From assembly GCF_004117055.1 (NCBI RefSeq), contig NZ_CP026363.1, positions 1,527,001-1,591,000 on the forward strand: 64,000 bases of DNA, read 5' to 3'. Made by a program: the position numbers and the translations under genes. Every line of letters starts with the position of its first letter. Within the stretch, counting starts at the first letter, position 1. The stretch is from Brevibacillus agri. GTDB lineage: Bacteria > Bacillota > Bacilli > Brevibacillales > Brevibacillaceae. The notes beneath the pieces are model-generated. The model had not been told where the DNA came from, did not search any database, and saw only the letters and a list, made by a program, of their open reading frames with translations. Below, one piece after another: positions 49,292 through 57,942 of the stretch.

Positions 49292-50559
49292 GCGCTGCGA
49301 TCAAAGCGTTAAAAGACCAGGTCATCGCCGCTGTCGAAGAGAACAAGGAAGAGCTGATCGAGCTGTGCTGCCGCCTGATTCAGTTCCCGAGCGAAAACCC
49401 GCCGGGCGACTCTGGCCCGATCAGCCGCTATATTACCGAATATCTGGAGCGTTTTGGCATCGCGACAGACTGGCACGAAGCAGGGCCGAACATGTACAAC
49501 CTCATTTCCCGAATCGGCAATCGGGAGAGCGGCAAAAAGCTGATCTACTGCGGGCATACCGACGTGGTGCCTGCGGGCGACCTCTCCAAGTGGGAGTTTG
49601 CCCCGTTCAGCGGAGAAGTCAAAGACGGCTGGATTTTGGGCCGTGGCGCCTCCGACATGAAAGGCGGCCTGGCTGGGCTGATTTTTGCCGCGACGATTTT
49701 GCAGCGACTGGGGATCGAACTGCCGGGACAACTGATTTTGGCGATCGTGCCCGATGAGGAGACAGGCGGCGCGCTGGGCGTACCGTGGATTTTGGAGCGC
49801 AAGCTGGTCGAAGGCGACGGCTGCCTGATTGCCGAGCCGTCCTCGCCGCACAATCCGACTTTGGGGCAAAAGGGCTCCTGCTGGTTCCAGCTTACGGTCA
49901 AAGGCAAACCGGCACATGGCAGCCTGGGTCCGATTGCCGGAAAAAACGCGATCATGGACGCGATTCGCGCAATCGAACGGATTCGTACCGTCTGGGATTA
50001 TCCCGTCGTCATTCCGGATGAAGTCAAGGAACTGGTGAAGGTGTCCAAGGAGTACATGCTCGGCACCGAGCGGGAACCGTACCAGGACGTGCTGGAGCGC
50101 GTCTCTTGCAACATCGGGACGATTGAGGGCGGGACAAAAGCGAATGTCGTGCCGGACACTTGCACGGTAGAAGTGGACTGCCGCCTGCCGTTCGGCGTGA
50201 CGCGAGCGGAAGTCATGGGCTACATCACCAGCCAGTTGGACGAGCTGGACATCGACTATGAAATCGTGCCGATGGGAACGCAAAGCCACGCCAACTACAC
50301 CTCGCCTGACGACCCGGTCTGCCGGGCGATTGTCGACAACATCACGTACGTGACAGGCGAGCACGCTTTTGGCGTTCAGCAGTGGGCGAGCAGCGATGCC
50401 CGACATTTCCGCGCGTACGACATTCCGGTCCTGCAATACGGTCCGGCGTACTTGCCGAGCATCCATAATTTCAACGAAAAAGTGCTGGTGGAGGATGTCA
50501 TCCGCTGCGCGAAGGTGTACGTAGCGGCTGCCATCGACTTTTTGTACGAGCAAAACTGA
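49288..50559 (+). CDS. M20-family metallopeptidase (ArgE/DapE/acetylornithine deacetylase-like)
   Basis: A 423-residue M20 enzyme. Metal ligands and catalytic residues: YCGHTDVVPAGD (His and catalytic Asp, about residues 89-100), GRGASDMKGG (bridging Asp), PDEETGG (general base Glu), and a C-terminal His in PSIHNFNEK. The dimerisation domain lies between about 185 and 300. The start at 49288 forms an ATGA overlap with DUF1177. In the peptide-transport operon it probably hydrolyses imported dipeptides or acylated amino acids. Confidence 0.88.
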   Translation: MSAAIKALKDQVIAAVEENKEELIELCCRLIQFPSENPPGDSGPISRYITEYLERFGIATDWHEAGPNMYNLISRIGNRESGKKLIYCGHTDVVPAGDLSKWEFAPFSGEVKDGWILGRGASDMKGGLAGLIFAATILQRLGIELPGQLILAIVPDEETGGALGVPWILERKLVEGDGCLIAEPSSPHNPTLGQKGSCWFQLTVKGKPAHGSLGPIAGKNAIMDAIRAIERIRTVWDYPVVIPDEVKELVKVSKEYMLGTEREPYQDVLERVSCNIGTIEGGTKANVVPDTCTVEVDCRLPFGVTRAEVMGYITSQLDELDIDYEIVPMGTQSHANYTSPDDPVCRAIVDNITYVTGEHAFGVQQWASSDARHFRAYDIPVLQYGPAYLPSIHNFNEKVLVEDVIRCAKVYVAAAIDFLYEQN

Positions 50560-50609
50560 TGAAAAGCTTTCGCTTGCGAGACAAGTAATCGTGAATAAGG
50601 GGAGTCGTC

Positions 50610-51389
50610 GTGTTAAAAACGTTGGATCAATCACTCAAATTGTTACAGCTTTTCACGAAAGAAAAACCGGAGTGGGGAGCCAGGGAACTCGCCAAGGAAG
50701 TCGGTTTGAATCACGCCAATGTATTCCGCGTATTGTCTACGTTCGAAGCCAATCGCTTTCTGGAAAAAGATCCCAAGACCAAAAAATACTCATTAGGCAT
50801 TCGCTTGTGGGAGCTTGGACTGACAATGAGAGAGTCGTTCCATGTATCACGACTGATTCGGCCTATTTTGCAACGAATGATGGAAGAGTCGGGAGAATCC
50901 ATTTTCCTGACTTGCCTGGACGAAGATGAGGCACTGACCCTCGATGCGCTGGAGCCGGACAACGTCGTGAAATACTCCGTGTCCGTCGGCAGCCGGGCGC
51001 CGCTGTTCGTGGGGGCCTCGTATCGCTCGATCATGGCCTACTTGCCGCAGGAGCAAATCGAGCGAATCATTTTGCAGGGCCTGCGGCAGTACACGAAAAA
51101 TACGATTGCCGATCCGGACAAACTGCGCGAGGAGCTTGTGCATATTCGCGAAAACGGCTGGGCGATCAGCACGGGCGAATACACGCCGGACGTTTTGGCC
51201 ATCGCTTGTCCGCTGTTCCATTACGACGGACATGTGATGGGCTCGTTGACGATCTCCGGCCCGATTTACCGGATGAGCGAGGAGAAAAAAGCAAAGTACA
51301 TGGACATCCTGATGCGGGGCAAACAGGAAATCGACGAGATTGTCCAAAACTACCGCGTGGATCTTTCCCGCTACTATTTGTTTGGCTAG
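50610..51389 (+). CDS. IclR-family transcription regulator
   Basis: A 259-residue regulator with an N-terminal winged helix (LLQLFTKEKPEWGARELAKE, then GLNHANVFRVLSTFEANRF, residues 10-55) and a C-terminal IclR effector domain (about 80-250; VSVGSRAPLFVGASYRSIMAYL, TGEYTPDVLAIACPLF). GTG start with AAGGGGAG upstream. It ends the peptide-transport cluster and is the best candidate to bind the palindrome at 42660-42690. Confidence 0.88.
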   Translation: MLKTLDQSLKLLQLFTKEKPEWGARELAKEVGLNHANVFRVLSTFEANRFLEKDPKTKKYSLGIRLWELGLTMRESFHVSRLIRPILQRMMEESGESIFLTCLDEDEALTLDALEPDNVVKYSVSVGSRAPLFVGASYRSIMAYLPQEQIERIILQGLRQYTKNTIADPDKLREELVHIRENGWAISTGEYTPDVLAIACPLFHYDGHVMGSLTISGPIYRMSEEKKAKYMDILMRGKQEIDEIVQNYRVDLSRYYLFG

Positions 51390-51399
51390 AGCAAGAGCA

Positions 51400-51443
51400 A
51401 AAGCTGTCGCAGATCAACCGCGATCTGTCGGCAGCTTTTTTTG
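51400..51443 (+). terminator. Terminator of the peptide-transport operon
   Basis: Arms AGCTGTCGCAGATC and GATCTGTCGGCAGCT with one bulge, followed by T-run. Confidence 0.85.
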
Positions 51444-51557
51444 CTCTGGCGGACAGTTGCGGGCAGGGCAAGGCCGTTTGATTGCGGCAGCGTGCGAAAA
51501 CATGGCCGAAGAGTGGAGGCGCAGCCCCCATCCATTCAACAGCGGGAGGCGCCCGGA

Positions 51558-52090
51558 CTACAGGGACGCGACCTCCAGGCGAAAGCAGGTCGTCTTGTTC
51601 CGCCCTGTAGCTTTGGAGTGGTACAATGCCTGATCGGCACAGGTGATGATGTCGACCGCCCAGGTGCCGTGCAGCGGATAGTGGACAGGGCGAGTCGGGC
51701 GGCATGGGAGGTCAGCAAGGTGCCTGCCGTGACACCTGATGCGGCCGGGCTGACCGCCTGGATGTGGCCAGTCGCATCTGCTATGAGCAGCGAGTGGAAA
51801 TACTGCCGATTGGCCATGTACCACGCTTGCAGGTCGGTGTTTTTGAGCGGCTTGTCGCCAGCTTGTTTGGCAATCGCGTCGATGTTGTTTTGCAGCGCCG
51901 TCAATATGTCTGTTGTATTTTTCGCCAGCTTTTTGGCGTAATGATAGTTGTTTTCCAAATAGTTGCTGGAGAGTGAGGTTCGGTTGACATGAAGAGAAGA
52001 AATGACCTCAATCAAGATCGTTGCGAGCACAGAAAAAACAACAAGCATTTCCAAAATAAAGCGAAGCGTATAGGTTCTTCTTTTCTTCAT
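51558..52090 (-). pseudogene. Diguanylate cyclase with its middle deleted
   Basis: The 5' part (from 52090, GGGG-type ribosome site) encodes a membrane anchor (LRFILEMLVVFSVLATILIEVIS) and the start of a Cache-type sensor domain (LAKNTTDILTALQNNIDAIA, then ANRQYFHSLLIADATGHI). After about residue 125 the frame breaks. The other frame then gives AVDIITCADQALYHSKATGR plus a short tail and a stop at 51558, which is the last helix of a GGDEF domain. The rest of the sensor domain and nearly all of the cyclase domain, including GGDEF itself, are missing. Not functional as a cyclase. Confidence 0.8.
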
Positions 52091-52237
52091 CCAAACCCCT
52101 TCTTGCTGGCAGACTGTAGCGATCTGCTCGCGTGCCGGATTCCCTGTCCTTTGCACGCGAGCAGGCGTTTGTATTCTATACCCGGAATAAGCGAAGTCTA
52201 ATCCCGTTCTTGCGCGAGAAAAGCACATTCCGCTTCC

Positions 52238-52271
52238 GCAAAAACAGGCTGCCCAACGCCTGGACAGCCTG
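52238..52271 (-). terminator. Terminator of the HsmA-family gene
   Basis: On the minus strand CAGGCTG pairs with CAGCCTG and is followed by TTTTT. Confidence 0.75.
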
Positions 52272-52301
52272 CTTGTCGCTTTTATTTTTGAAAAGGGGCG
52301 T

Positions 52302-52679
52302 CTAGCCGTTGAGAAAGCTCAAGGCGACACCGATGGAGTACGGAATCAGCCAAAGAATCCAGACAAACAGGCTGAATTTGTGAAACTGCTTACGCTGGCT
52401 GTCTTGCTTTTTCCACAGGACGAAGCCTGCCCAGGCGGTGTGCAAAAACATCAGGATGAGCGCAGCCAATCCGGTGATGCCGTGCAAATTCAAAGGGGCG
52501 CCGTCAGCCAAAAGCTTCATGAAGGCCGTCCCGACCGTGTCGAACACAAGCCCCAGACAGAAAAAGGCGAAGTGCCCCCAGGCAAGCTCCCTGGAGCGGC
52601 GTTCCGCCCAGACGCCGATCGTGTACGTAACCAGTGCCAGATTGATGAAGAGTACAGCCCATACCAGCAAAAAAATCAT
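52302..52679 (-). CDS. HsmA-family (TIGR03987) small membrane protein
   Basis: A 125-residue protein with four membrane segments: FLLVWAVLFINLALVTYTIGVWAE, then WGHFAFFCLGLVFDTVGTAFM, ITGLAALILMFLHTAWAGFVL and FSLFVWILWLIPYSIGVAL. Conserved His in the last two spans are typical of the family. Function unknown. The ATG at 52679 follows GGGAG; an upstream frame to 52805 was rejected. Confidence 0.7.
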   Translation of the reverse strand: MIFLLVWAVLFINLALVTYTIGVWAERRSRELAWGHFAFFCLGLVFDTVGTAFMKLLADGAPLNLHGITGLAALILMFLHTAWAGFVLWKKQDSQRKQFHKFSLFVWILWLIPYSIGVALSFLNG

Positions 52680-52963
52680 CTCCCATTCGCTTCGTGATTG
52701 TCTACAAGAAGGAGTGTAGCAGAAGAAGATGAACAAGAGATGAACAGCGGGCGAGAACGATGTTGCGCTTATCAGGCGGGGCGGTTTTTTCGCAGCAGCA
52801 GCCAAATAATCGGCGGAGGTGGCGGCAGACTTCCGCGCTTTTGTCCAAAAGCGGTACGGCTGTGGCGAGAGAGCTTGGCAAGCGGCTGCCCGTCACGAGA
52901 GCAGGAATCAGCAAAAGCCAGCGCGTATTATTATTCCATCAAGCTCGAAGGGAGCCTTATGAG

Positions 52964-53968
52964 ATGAAGCCAATTCGCTATGAGCGCAGAACATATACGC
53001 CAGGACCGACGCCGATCGAGCGTCTGGACAGGCTGTCGCAGGAGTTGGGCGGACCGACGATTTCGATCAAGCGCGACGATTTGCTCGGCTTGACCGCTGG
53101 CGGCAACAAGACGCGCAAGCTGGAATATTTGGTCGCCGACGCGATCAGGCAGGGAGCGGACACGCTGATTACGTGCGGAGCCGTCCAATCGAACCATTGC
53201 CGCCTGACATTGGCCGCGGCGGTTCGCGAAGGATTGCGCTGCCAGCTTGTTTTGTCCGCGCCCGAGACAGGCGATTACAATCCGCAGGCGAGCGGAAACC
53301 ACCTGCTGTTCCATTTGCTGGGCGCTGAAAAAATCGAAGTCGTTCCCGCAGACAAAGATTTGCTGGCAGAGATGGACGTGCTCGCCGAAAGCTTGCGAAA
53401 AGCGGGGAGAAAGCCGTACCTGATTCCGGTTGGCGGCTCCAACGAGGTCGGCTCGCTCGGCTACATGGCGTGCGCGGAGGAAATCGAGCAGCAGGCGTGG
53501 GAGAGCTGCACGCCATACGATTACGTCGTGACGGCAACAGGCAGCGGCGGGACGCAGGCAGGGCTGATTGCCGGGTTCGCAGCGAGGCAGTCTGGCACGA
53601 AGGTGATTGGCGTCAACGTCAGCCGCGACCGTGCCGCCCAAGAGGCGAAGGTGCTGGAGCTTTTGCAGCGCACAGCCGCGACCGTCGGCCTCACGGGGCA
53701 GATTCAGCCGGAGTGGGTGCAGTGCGAGGACAGGTTTGTCGGGCCAGGCTACGCGATTCCGACAGAGGAAATGGTCGAGGCTGTACAGCTTGTCGCCCGG
53801 ACGGAAGGGATTTTGCTGGACCCGGTCTACACGGGCAAAGCGATGGCCGGCCTGATCGGGCTTGTCCGCGAAGGGCGCTTTGGCCGGGACGATCACGTGC
53901 TGTTCCTGCACACAGGCGGCTCTCCCGCGCTGTACACGGCGCCGGAGCTGTTTTTGCCGAAGAAGTGA
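52964..53968 (+). CDS. D-cysteine desulfhydrase / ACC deaminase-like PLP enzyme
   Basis: A 334-residue pyridoxal-phosphate enzyme of fold type II. The PLP-binding Lys lies in TAGGNKTRKLEYL (about residue 49), a substrate Ser in QSNHCRLTLAAA, and the phosphate-binding loop in TGSGGTQAGL. The family splits D-cysteine to pyruvate, sulfide and ammonia, or deaminates 1-aminocyclopropane-1-carboxylate; TAGGN and the SNH context favour D-cysteine desulfhydrase, but specificity is unproven. ATG 52964 has GAAGGGAG upstream; the longer frame to 52760 crosses a promoter region. Confidence 0.85.
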   Translation: MKPIRYERRTYTPGPTPIERLDRLSQELGGPTISIKRDDLLGLTAGGNKTRKLEYLVADAIRQGADTLITCGAVQSNHCRLTLAAAVREGLRCQLVLSAPETGDYNPQASGNHLLFHLLGAEKIEVVPADKDLLAEMDVLAESLRKAGRKPYLIPVGGSNEVGSLGYMACAEEIEQQAWESCTPYDYVVTATGSGGTQAGLIAGFAARQSGTKVIGVNVSRDRAAQEAKVLELLQRTAATVGLTGQIQPEWVQCEDRFVGPGYAIPTEEMVEAVQLVARTEGILLDPVYTGKAMAGLIGLVREGRFGRDDHVLFLHTGGSPALYTAPELFLPKK

Positions 53969-54034
53969 ACGCTTTGCCTGTTGCCTTGACGGCCTGGCTA
54001 GGTTGATTTCAGAGCAAGAAAAGGAGAGAGAACC

Positions 54035-54334
54035 ATGCCCGATGTAGTTGCCTGCGGCGAGCTGTTGATTGATTTCACGCCGATGCCCCATCCCGAGCCG
54101 GGAAAAGCGGCATATGAGCAAAATCCAGGCGGGGCGGGAGACGCCTTTTGGGGCGGCCTGCTCAGCCAATTGCTGGATGCGGCTGAACCGTTGGCCGCCA
54201 TGACGGATGCGAGGCTAAGGGACATGGTCCGCTTTGCCAACGCCGCAGGTGCGCTTACGACGACGCGGACGGGCGCGATTCCCGCGCTGCCTGTTTTGGC
54301 AGAGGTAGAACGTTTTTTGCAACAAGCAAAATAG
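54035..54334 (+). pseudogene. PfkB-family sugar kinase (fructokinase) with its middle deleted
   Basis: The 99-codon frame starts exactly like a fructokinase (VVACGELLIDFTPMPHPEPG, then YEQNPGGA) and, without a break, passes into the family's C-terminal catalytic block (GAGDAFWGGLLSQLLD, then VRFANAAGALTTTRTGAIPA). About 220 central residues are missing. The join lies in a GC-rich string that occurs in both the N-terminal PGGA and C-terminal GAGD motifs, so short-homology recombination is likely. Ribosome site AAAGGAGAG and terminator remain. Not an active kinase. Confidence 0.85.
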
Positions 54335-54348
54335 TGGCGCGGCCATCC

Positions 54349-54382
54349 AGCCGTCTTCCTGGAAACAGGGAGACGGCTTTTT
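54349..54382. terminator. Terminator after the kinase remnant
   Basis: Arms AGCCGTCT and AGACGGCT with TTTTT. Confidence 0.8.
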
Positions 54383-54536
54383 GGCGAGGGGATCGGCTTT
54401 TTTCGGGAAAAAATCCCGGTGAGCTTCATAAAAGGAAATGAAACCGTTTGCGGCCGATAAAACGGTCATGAATGTTTTGTGAATTTTGCTATACTATTCT
54501 TAATTCAAGACTCGAATACAGAAGTGGGGATGGACC

Positions 54537-55430
54537 ATGATTTTCCTCGAAGTCATCTTGCCTGTTTTGCTCATTTTTTTATCGGGGTACATTCTCCAAC
54601 GCAAGTTTCAAATGGATTTGAAGCCGATTTCTTCGCTGGCGATTTACATTTTGACTACGGCGCTTGTCTTTCGCACGTTTTACAAGACAGAGCTTGATCT
54701 GCAATTGTTTTACATCGTCATCATCTCGTTATTGCTGCTGGGCGCGCTGATCGTGCTCACGCAGTTGACGGCGCGGCTGTTTAGGTACGACAAGTCGCAG
54801 GAGAGCGCCCTGATGCTCTCCACCGCCTTCATGAACAGCGGGAACTACGGAACGCCGATCATTTTGTTCGCATACGGGGATGCCGGGTTCACGTACGCGG
54901 TCCAGATCATGGTGTTTCACTCGATCATCATGGGGGTGTTCGGAGTCTACTTCGCTTCGCGCGGCGGGGGTGGCGTGGGCACGGCGATTCGGGCGATTTT
55001 CAAGCAGCCTTCCAACTACGCGGTCGTCCTGGCGATTTTGTTGCAGCAGCTCAACATCGTCATTCCCGAGAGCTACTATCAGGCGATCGACCTCGTGGCG
55101 CAGGCGGCGATTCCGGTCGTCATGCTCATCCTGGGGATGCAGCTTGCCAACGTGTCGTCCAAAGCGTTGGAGTGGCAAGGGCTCAGCGCCGCCAGCGTAA
55201 TTCGGCTGATCGCTTCGCCTGTCCTGGCCTATGTGATCTGCCTGTTTTTCCCGATTGACCCGCTGCTGCAAAAGGTGCTGGTCATCCTCGCCGCGATGCC
55301 TTCTGCGGCGACTACGGCGATTTACGCCATCCAGTTCAACATGCGCCCGCAATTCGTTTCCAGCAGCGTGCTGGTTACGACGCTTTTCAGCGTAGGGACG
55401 CTGACGATTTTGTTAAACATTTTGCATTAG
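54537..55430 (+). CDS. AEC-family transporter (auxin efflux carrier/malate permease type)
   Basis: A 297-residue membrane protein with about ten spans in two halves. FMNSGNYGTPIILFAYGDAG (about residues 99-118) is the conserved crossing loop of the family; AAMPSAATTAIYAIQFN is the matching loop of the second half. Relatives carry malate, other organic acids or amino-acid derivatives. A TGC extended -10 (TATACT, 54490-54495) precedes it and GTGGGGA serves as ribosome site. Confidence 0.85.
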   Translation: MIFLEVILPVLLIFLSGYILQRKFQMDLKPISSLAIYILTTALVFRTFYKTELDLQLFYIVIISLLLLGALIVLTQLTARLFRYDKSQESALMLSTAFMNSGNYGTPIILFAYGDAGFTYAVQIMVFHSIIMGVFGVYFASRGGGGVGTAIRAIFKQPSNYAVVLAILLQQLNIVIPESYYQAIDLVAQAAIPVVMLILGMQLANVSSKALEWQGLSAASVIRLIASPVLAYVICLFFPIDPLLQKVLVILAAMPSAATTAIYAIQFNMRPQFVSSSVLVTTLFSVGTLTILLNILH

Positions 55431-55499
55431 TCGATGCATGTGCCAAGGCAATCATTCGTGGCGAGAAGGTTGCCAAGGCCATGCTTTTTTCTTTATGAT

Positions 55500-55518
55500 G
55501 AGAACAAGAATCGTTTTC
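55500..55518. promoter_or_regulatory. Possible Fur box before the AraC-type regulator gene
   Basis: GAGAACAAGAATCGTTTTC matches 13 of 19 positions of the classic Fur box. It lies about 35 bases before the start codon. Confidence 0.4.
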
Positions 55519-55553
55519 AGCAAAGAATAAATATTAATAACAGGGAGATTGCC

Positions 55554-56564
55554 ATGCATTCCACATCCATACATTCCATCTACGACAGTTACATTGACGC
55601 GCTGCCGAACGTTCGGCTCGATGACATCGGCACAGAGTTGGCGGGGGATGAGTTGTCCGGCTGGAACGGATACATCAACAGAATGATGCCTCGCCCTGGT
55701 TTGGAGATTGTCGATTCCTTTCACCGTTTTCCGGATGACCACGCCATGCATTTTCGCTCGGAGGCGGCCATGGTCGAGTTGAGCTTTTGCCTCCAAGGGA
55801 CGGGAGAGGTGGCTGTCTCGGGCAGTTCCCAGCACGACCTGGTGCCGGACAGTTGCTCGCTGCAGTTGATGCGCGACTTTCAGGCGGATTTTTGCTATTT
55901 GGCCGAAGCGCCGTTTCGTTCGGTGGCGATCGGCATTTCGGTGGAGCTGTTCAACGAATGGCTCGCGCAGATGGACGAAGGGACGCCCTATACATTTGAG
56001 GGGCTGCTCGGCGGCCGTTCTTTCCGGATGTTTCGCATGCCGCTACGGCCGGATATGACGATGCGGCTTCGGCAGTTGATCGCGCCGCCGGCATCCCAGC
56101 CCAAACTGCGCAAGCTGCATGCGGAAGGCAAGACGCTGGAGATCGCCGCGCATGCGTTCGACACTTTGTTGTTCGGGCGGGAACCGGAGGGCAACAAGCC
56201 CGGCATGTCGCGCAGCGACCGGGAGAAGATTCACAACGCCAGGGAAATTTTGCTCGCGCACATGGAGGCGCCGCCTTCTCTGGTCGAGCTGGCGCGCATG
56301 GCCCAACTGAACGAATACAAGCTGAAAGTCGGGTTCAAAGAGGAGTTCGGCACGAGCGTGTTCGCCTATTTGCGGGAAAAGCGGCTGGAAAAAGCGCTGG
56401 AGCTGCTGCGCGCAGGCGAGCTGAACGTCAGCCAGGTGGCGCTGACTGTGGGCTTTTCCAACTTCAGCCACTTTTCCGAGGCGTTCCGCAAGCAGTACGG
56501 GCTTAACCCGTCCGACGTGAAGCGGGGAAGGCACGTGCTGCCGTATGCATCAGGCGGGAGATAA
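55554..56564 (+). CDS. AraC/PchR-type siderophore-responsive regulator
   Basis: A 336-residue regulator: an N-terminal ligand domain (about residues 60-200, FCLQGTGEVAVSGSS) and a C-terminal AraC DNA-binding domain with two helix-turn-helix units (LVELARMAQLNEYKLKVGFK and VSQVALTVGFSNFSHFSEAF). The wording LNEYKLKVGFKEEFG is typical of PchR-like regulators of siderophore uptake. It precedes a siderophore-binding lipoprotein gene, and a Fur-like box lies upstream. ATG 55554 follows AGGGAGA; the earlier frame was rejected. Confidence 0.85.
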   Translation: MHSTSIHSIYDSYIDALPNVRLDDIGTELAGDELSGWNGYINRMMPRPGLEIVDSFHRFPDDHAMHFRSEAAMVELSFCLQGTGEVAVSGSSQHDLVPDSCSLQLMRDFQADFCYLAEAPFRSVAIGISVELFNEWLAQMDEGTPYTFEGLLGGRSFRMFRMPLRPDMTMRLRQLIAPPASQPKLRKLHAEGKTLEIAAHAFDTLLFGREPEGNKPGMSRSDREKIHNAREILLAHMEAPPSLVELARMAQLNEYKLKVGFKEEFGTSVFAYLREKRLEKALELLRAGELNVSQVALTVGFSNFSHFSEAFRKQYGLNPSDVKRGRHVLPYASGGR

Positions 56565-56580
56565 TTCTCCCGCTTTTTTT
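56553..56580 (+). terminator. Terminator of the AraC-type gene
   Basis: Arms GGCGGGAGA and TCTCCCGC overlapping the stop codon, followed by seven T. Confidence 0.85.
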
Positions 56581-56609
56581 ACTGAATCGGAAAGGATCAA
56601 ACTTCGAGA

Positions 56610-56732
56610 GCAAACTACCCGATTCAGCGAGAACAACCTTCCGCCGAAACGCGGTCGCTCGTCATTGGGGAGGCTTCGCTACAGGTTTTCTTATCCCGCC
56701 AACCGTATTTTTCGCCATCATCGGGTAGTTGC
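56610..56732. repeat. Inverted repeat pair with 96-bp interior, possible miniature element
   Basis: GCAAACTACCCGAT (56610-56623) and ATCGGGTAGTTGC (56720-56732) are inverted copies with one base difference. The interior is non-coding. The string ATCATCGGGTAG also occurs near 23660, at the edge of the IS3 OrfA fragment. Confidence 0.4.
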
Positions 56733-56767
56733 AAACGGCTTGCAAGAGTACGATCAAGCATAGTTGT

Positions 56768-56782
56768 TGAGAATCATTATCA
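56768..56782. promoter_or_regulatory. Fur box before the siderophore-binding protein gene
   Basis: TGAGAATCATTATCA: 14 of 15 matches to the TGATAATNATTATCA core. It lies 24 bases before the start codon, so iron-bound Fur would block transcription. Confidence 0.75.
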
Positions 56783-56806
56783 CAATGGTGGGGGATGACG
56801 GAACGT

Positions 56807-57790
56807 ATGGCAAACAGAAAGAACGGCTGGATCGCAGGACTGCTCGGTCTGGCATTGCTCGTAGGCGGCTGCAGCCAAGCGGCGGAAAACAACGGTCAAG
56901 CAGGACAAACAGGCCAGGCGGACAAGCCGGCGGCGCAAGCGCCAAAGACACGGACGGTCAAGGACGCGGCCGGAGAGGTGACGATCCCGGCCAACCCGCT
57001 GCGAATCGCGGACGTGTCCGGGGCGACAGAGGAGCTGTTGGCGCTTGGAATTCGCCCGGTGCTGACGGGGAACAGCCAGTATCAGAGCCCGACAGAGCTG
57101 ACGCCGATCCTGCAACAAGAGCTGGGTACAGACGTCGCCGTAGCGGGCTGGTTTCAAAACGAAGTAAGCGTCGAGGCGATTGCGGCGGCGAATCCGGACC
57201 TGATTTTCGCCGGGCCGAGCCAAAACAAGATATACGAACAACTGAACAAAATCGCCCCGACTGTGCGCGTGCCCTACGGCTTCAACGCGTTTCGCGAACG
57301 GTTTGACTTCATCGCGGAAACGTTGGGGAAAAAGCCGCAAATGGAGGAATGGCTAAAGGCGTATGACGACCGGGCGAAGGAGTTGCACGACCAGATCGCG
57401 GCGGCGACGGGCGAGGAAACGTTTGCGGTCATCGAAGCCACCCAGAAGGGCATTCGCATTTACGCGAAAACGGGGCTGGCGGACATGATCTACACCGACC
57501 TGAAGCTGCCGAAAGCGGCCGGGATTCCCGATCCGGACCCGTGGGGCGGCAAGGAGACGAGCCTGGAGGGGCTGTCGACGCTCGACCCTGACCACATCGT
57601 GCTGCTCGCCGATTCCGAGCAAAACGTGCTGGAAGACACGGCGATCTGGAGCAATATGCGCGCGAACAAAAACGGCAAGGTGTACCGCGTAACCACGAAG
57701 CAAAACTACGACGAAGCGTTTTTCGCGCTCGGGAAAAAGGCGATGATCGAGCAGATAGCTGCGGACATTTTGCAGAAAAATCAAAAGTAG
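56807..57790 (+). CDS. Iron-siderophore ABC transporter substrate-binding lipoprotein
   Basis: A 327-residue class III binding protein: lipobox VGGC, a Gln/Ala-rich linker, then DAAGEVTIPANPLRI, ANPDLIFAGPSQNKI and a long central helix. It captures ferric siderophores outside the membrane. A strong Fur box precedes it and a PchR-like regulator gene lies just upstream, but no permease or ATPase is adjacent, so these must be elsewhere. ATG 56807 is preferred; the ATG at 56795 directly abuts the GGGGG ribosome site. Confidence 0.85.
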   Translation: MANRKNGWIAGLLGLALLVGGCSQAAENNGQAGQTGQADKPAAQAPKTRTVKDAAGEVTIPANPLRIADVSGATEELLALGIRPVLTGNSQYQSPTELTPILQQELGTDVAVAGWFQNEVSVEAIAAANPDLIFAGPSQNKIYEQLNKIAPTVRVPYGFNAFRERFDFIAETLGKKPQMEEWLKAYDDRAKELHDQIAAATGEETFAVIEATQKGIRIYAKTGLADMIYTDLKLPKAAGIPDPDPWGGKETSLEGLSTLDPDHIVLLADSEQNVLEDTAIWSNMRANKNGKVYRVTTKQNYDEAFFALGKKAMIEQIAADILQKNQK

Positions 57791-57803
57791 GGCATTGGTA
57801 ATT

Positions 57804-57836
57804 AAGGCAGGGGAAATAGCCCCTCCTTATTTTTTT
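57804..57836. terminator. Terminator after the siderophore-binding gene
   Basis: Arms AAGGCAGGGG and CCCCTCCTT followed by a T-run. Confidence 0.8.
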
Positions 57837-57942
57837 AGAGCAGAGAAACGCACGTGGGCCTGAATTTTCCGAGAAACAAATTGCGCAAACGCTCGTCTAT
57901 TATGTAAGGAAAGTTTGGAAGTAAATGTAATCAGGAGGAAAC

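Noticed and set aside
48631..50559. Extended M20 peptidase of 642 residues
   Set aside because: The extra N-terminal part overlaps DUF1177 out of frame; the ATG at 49288 gives a normal family length and an ATGA overlap.
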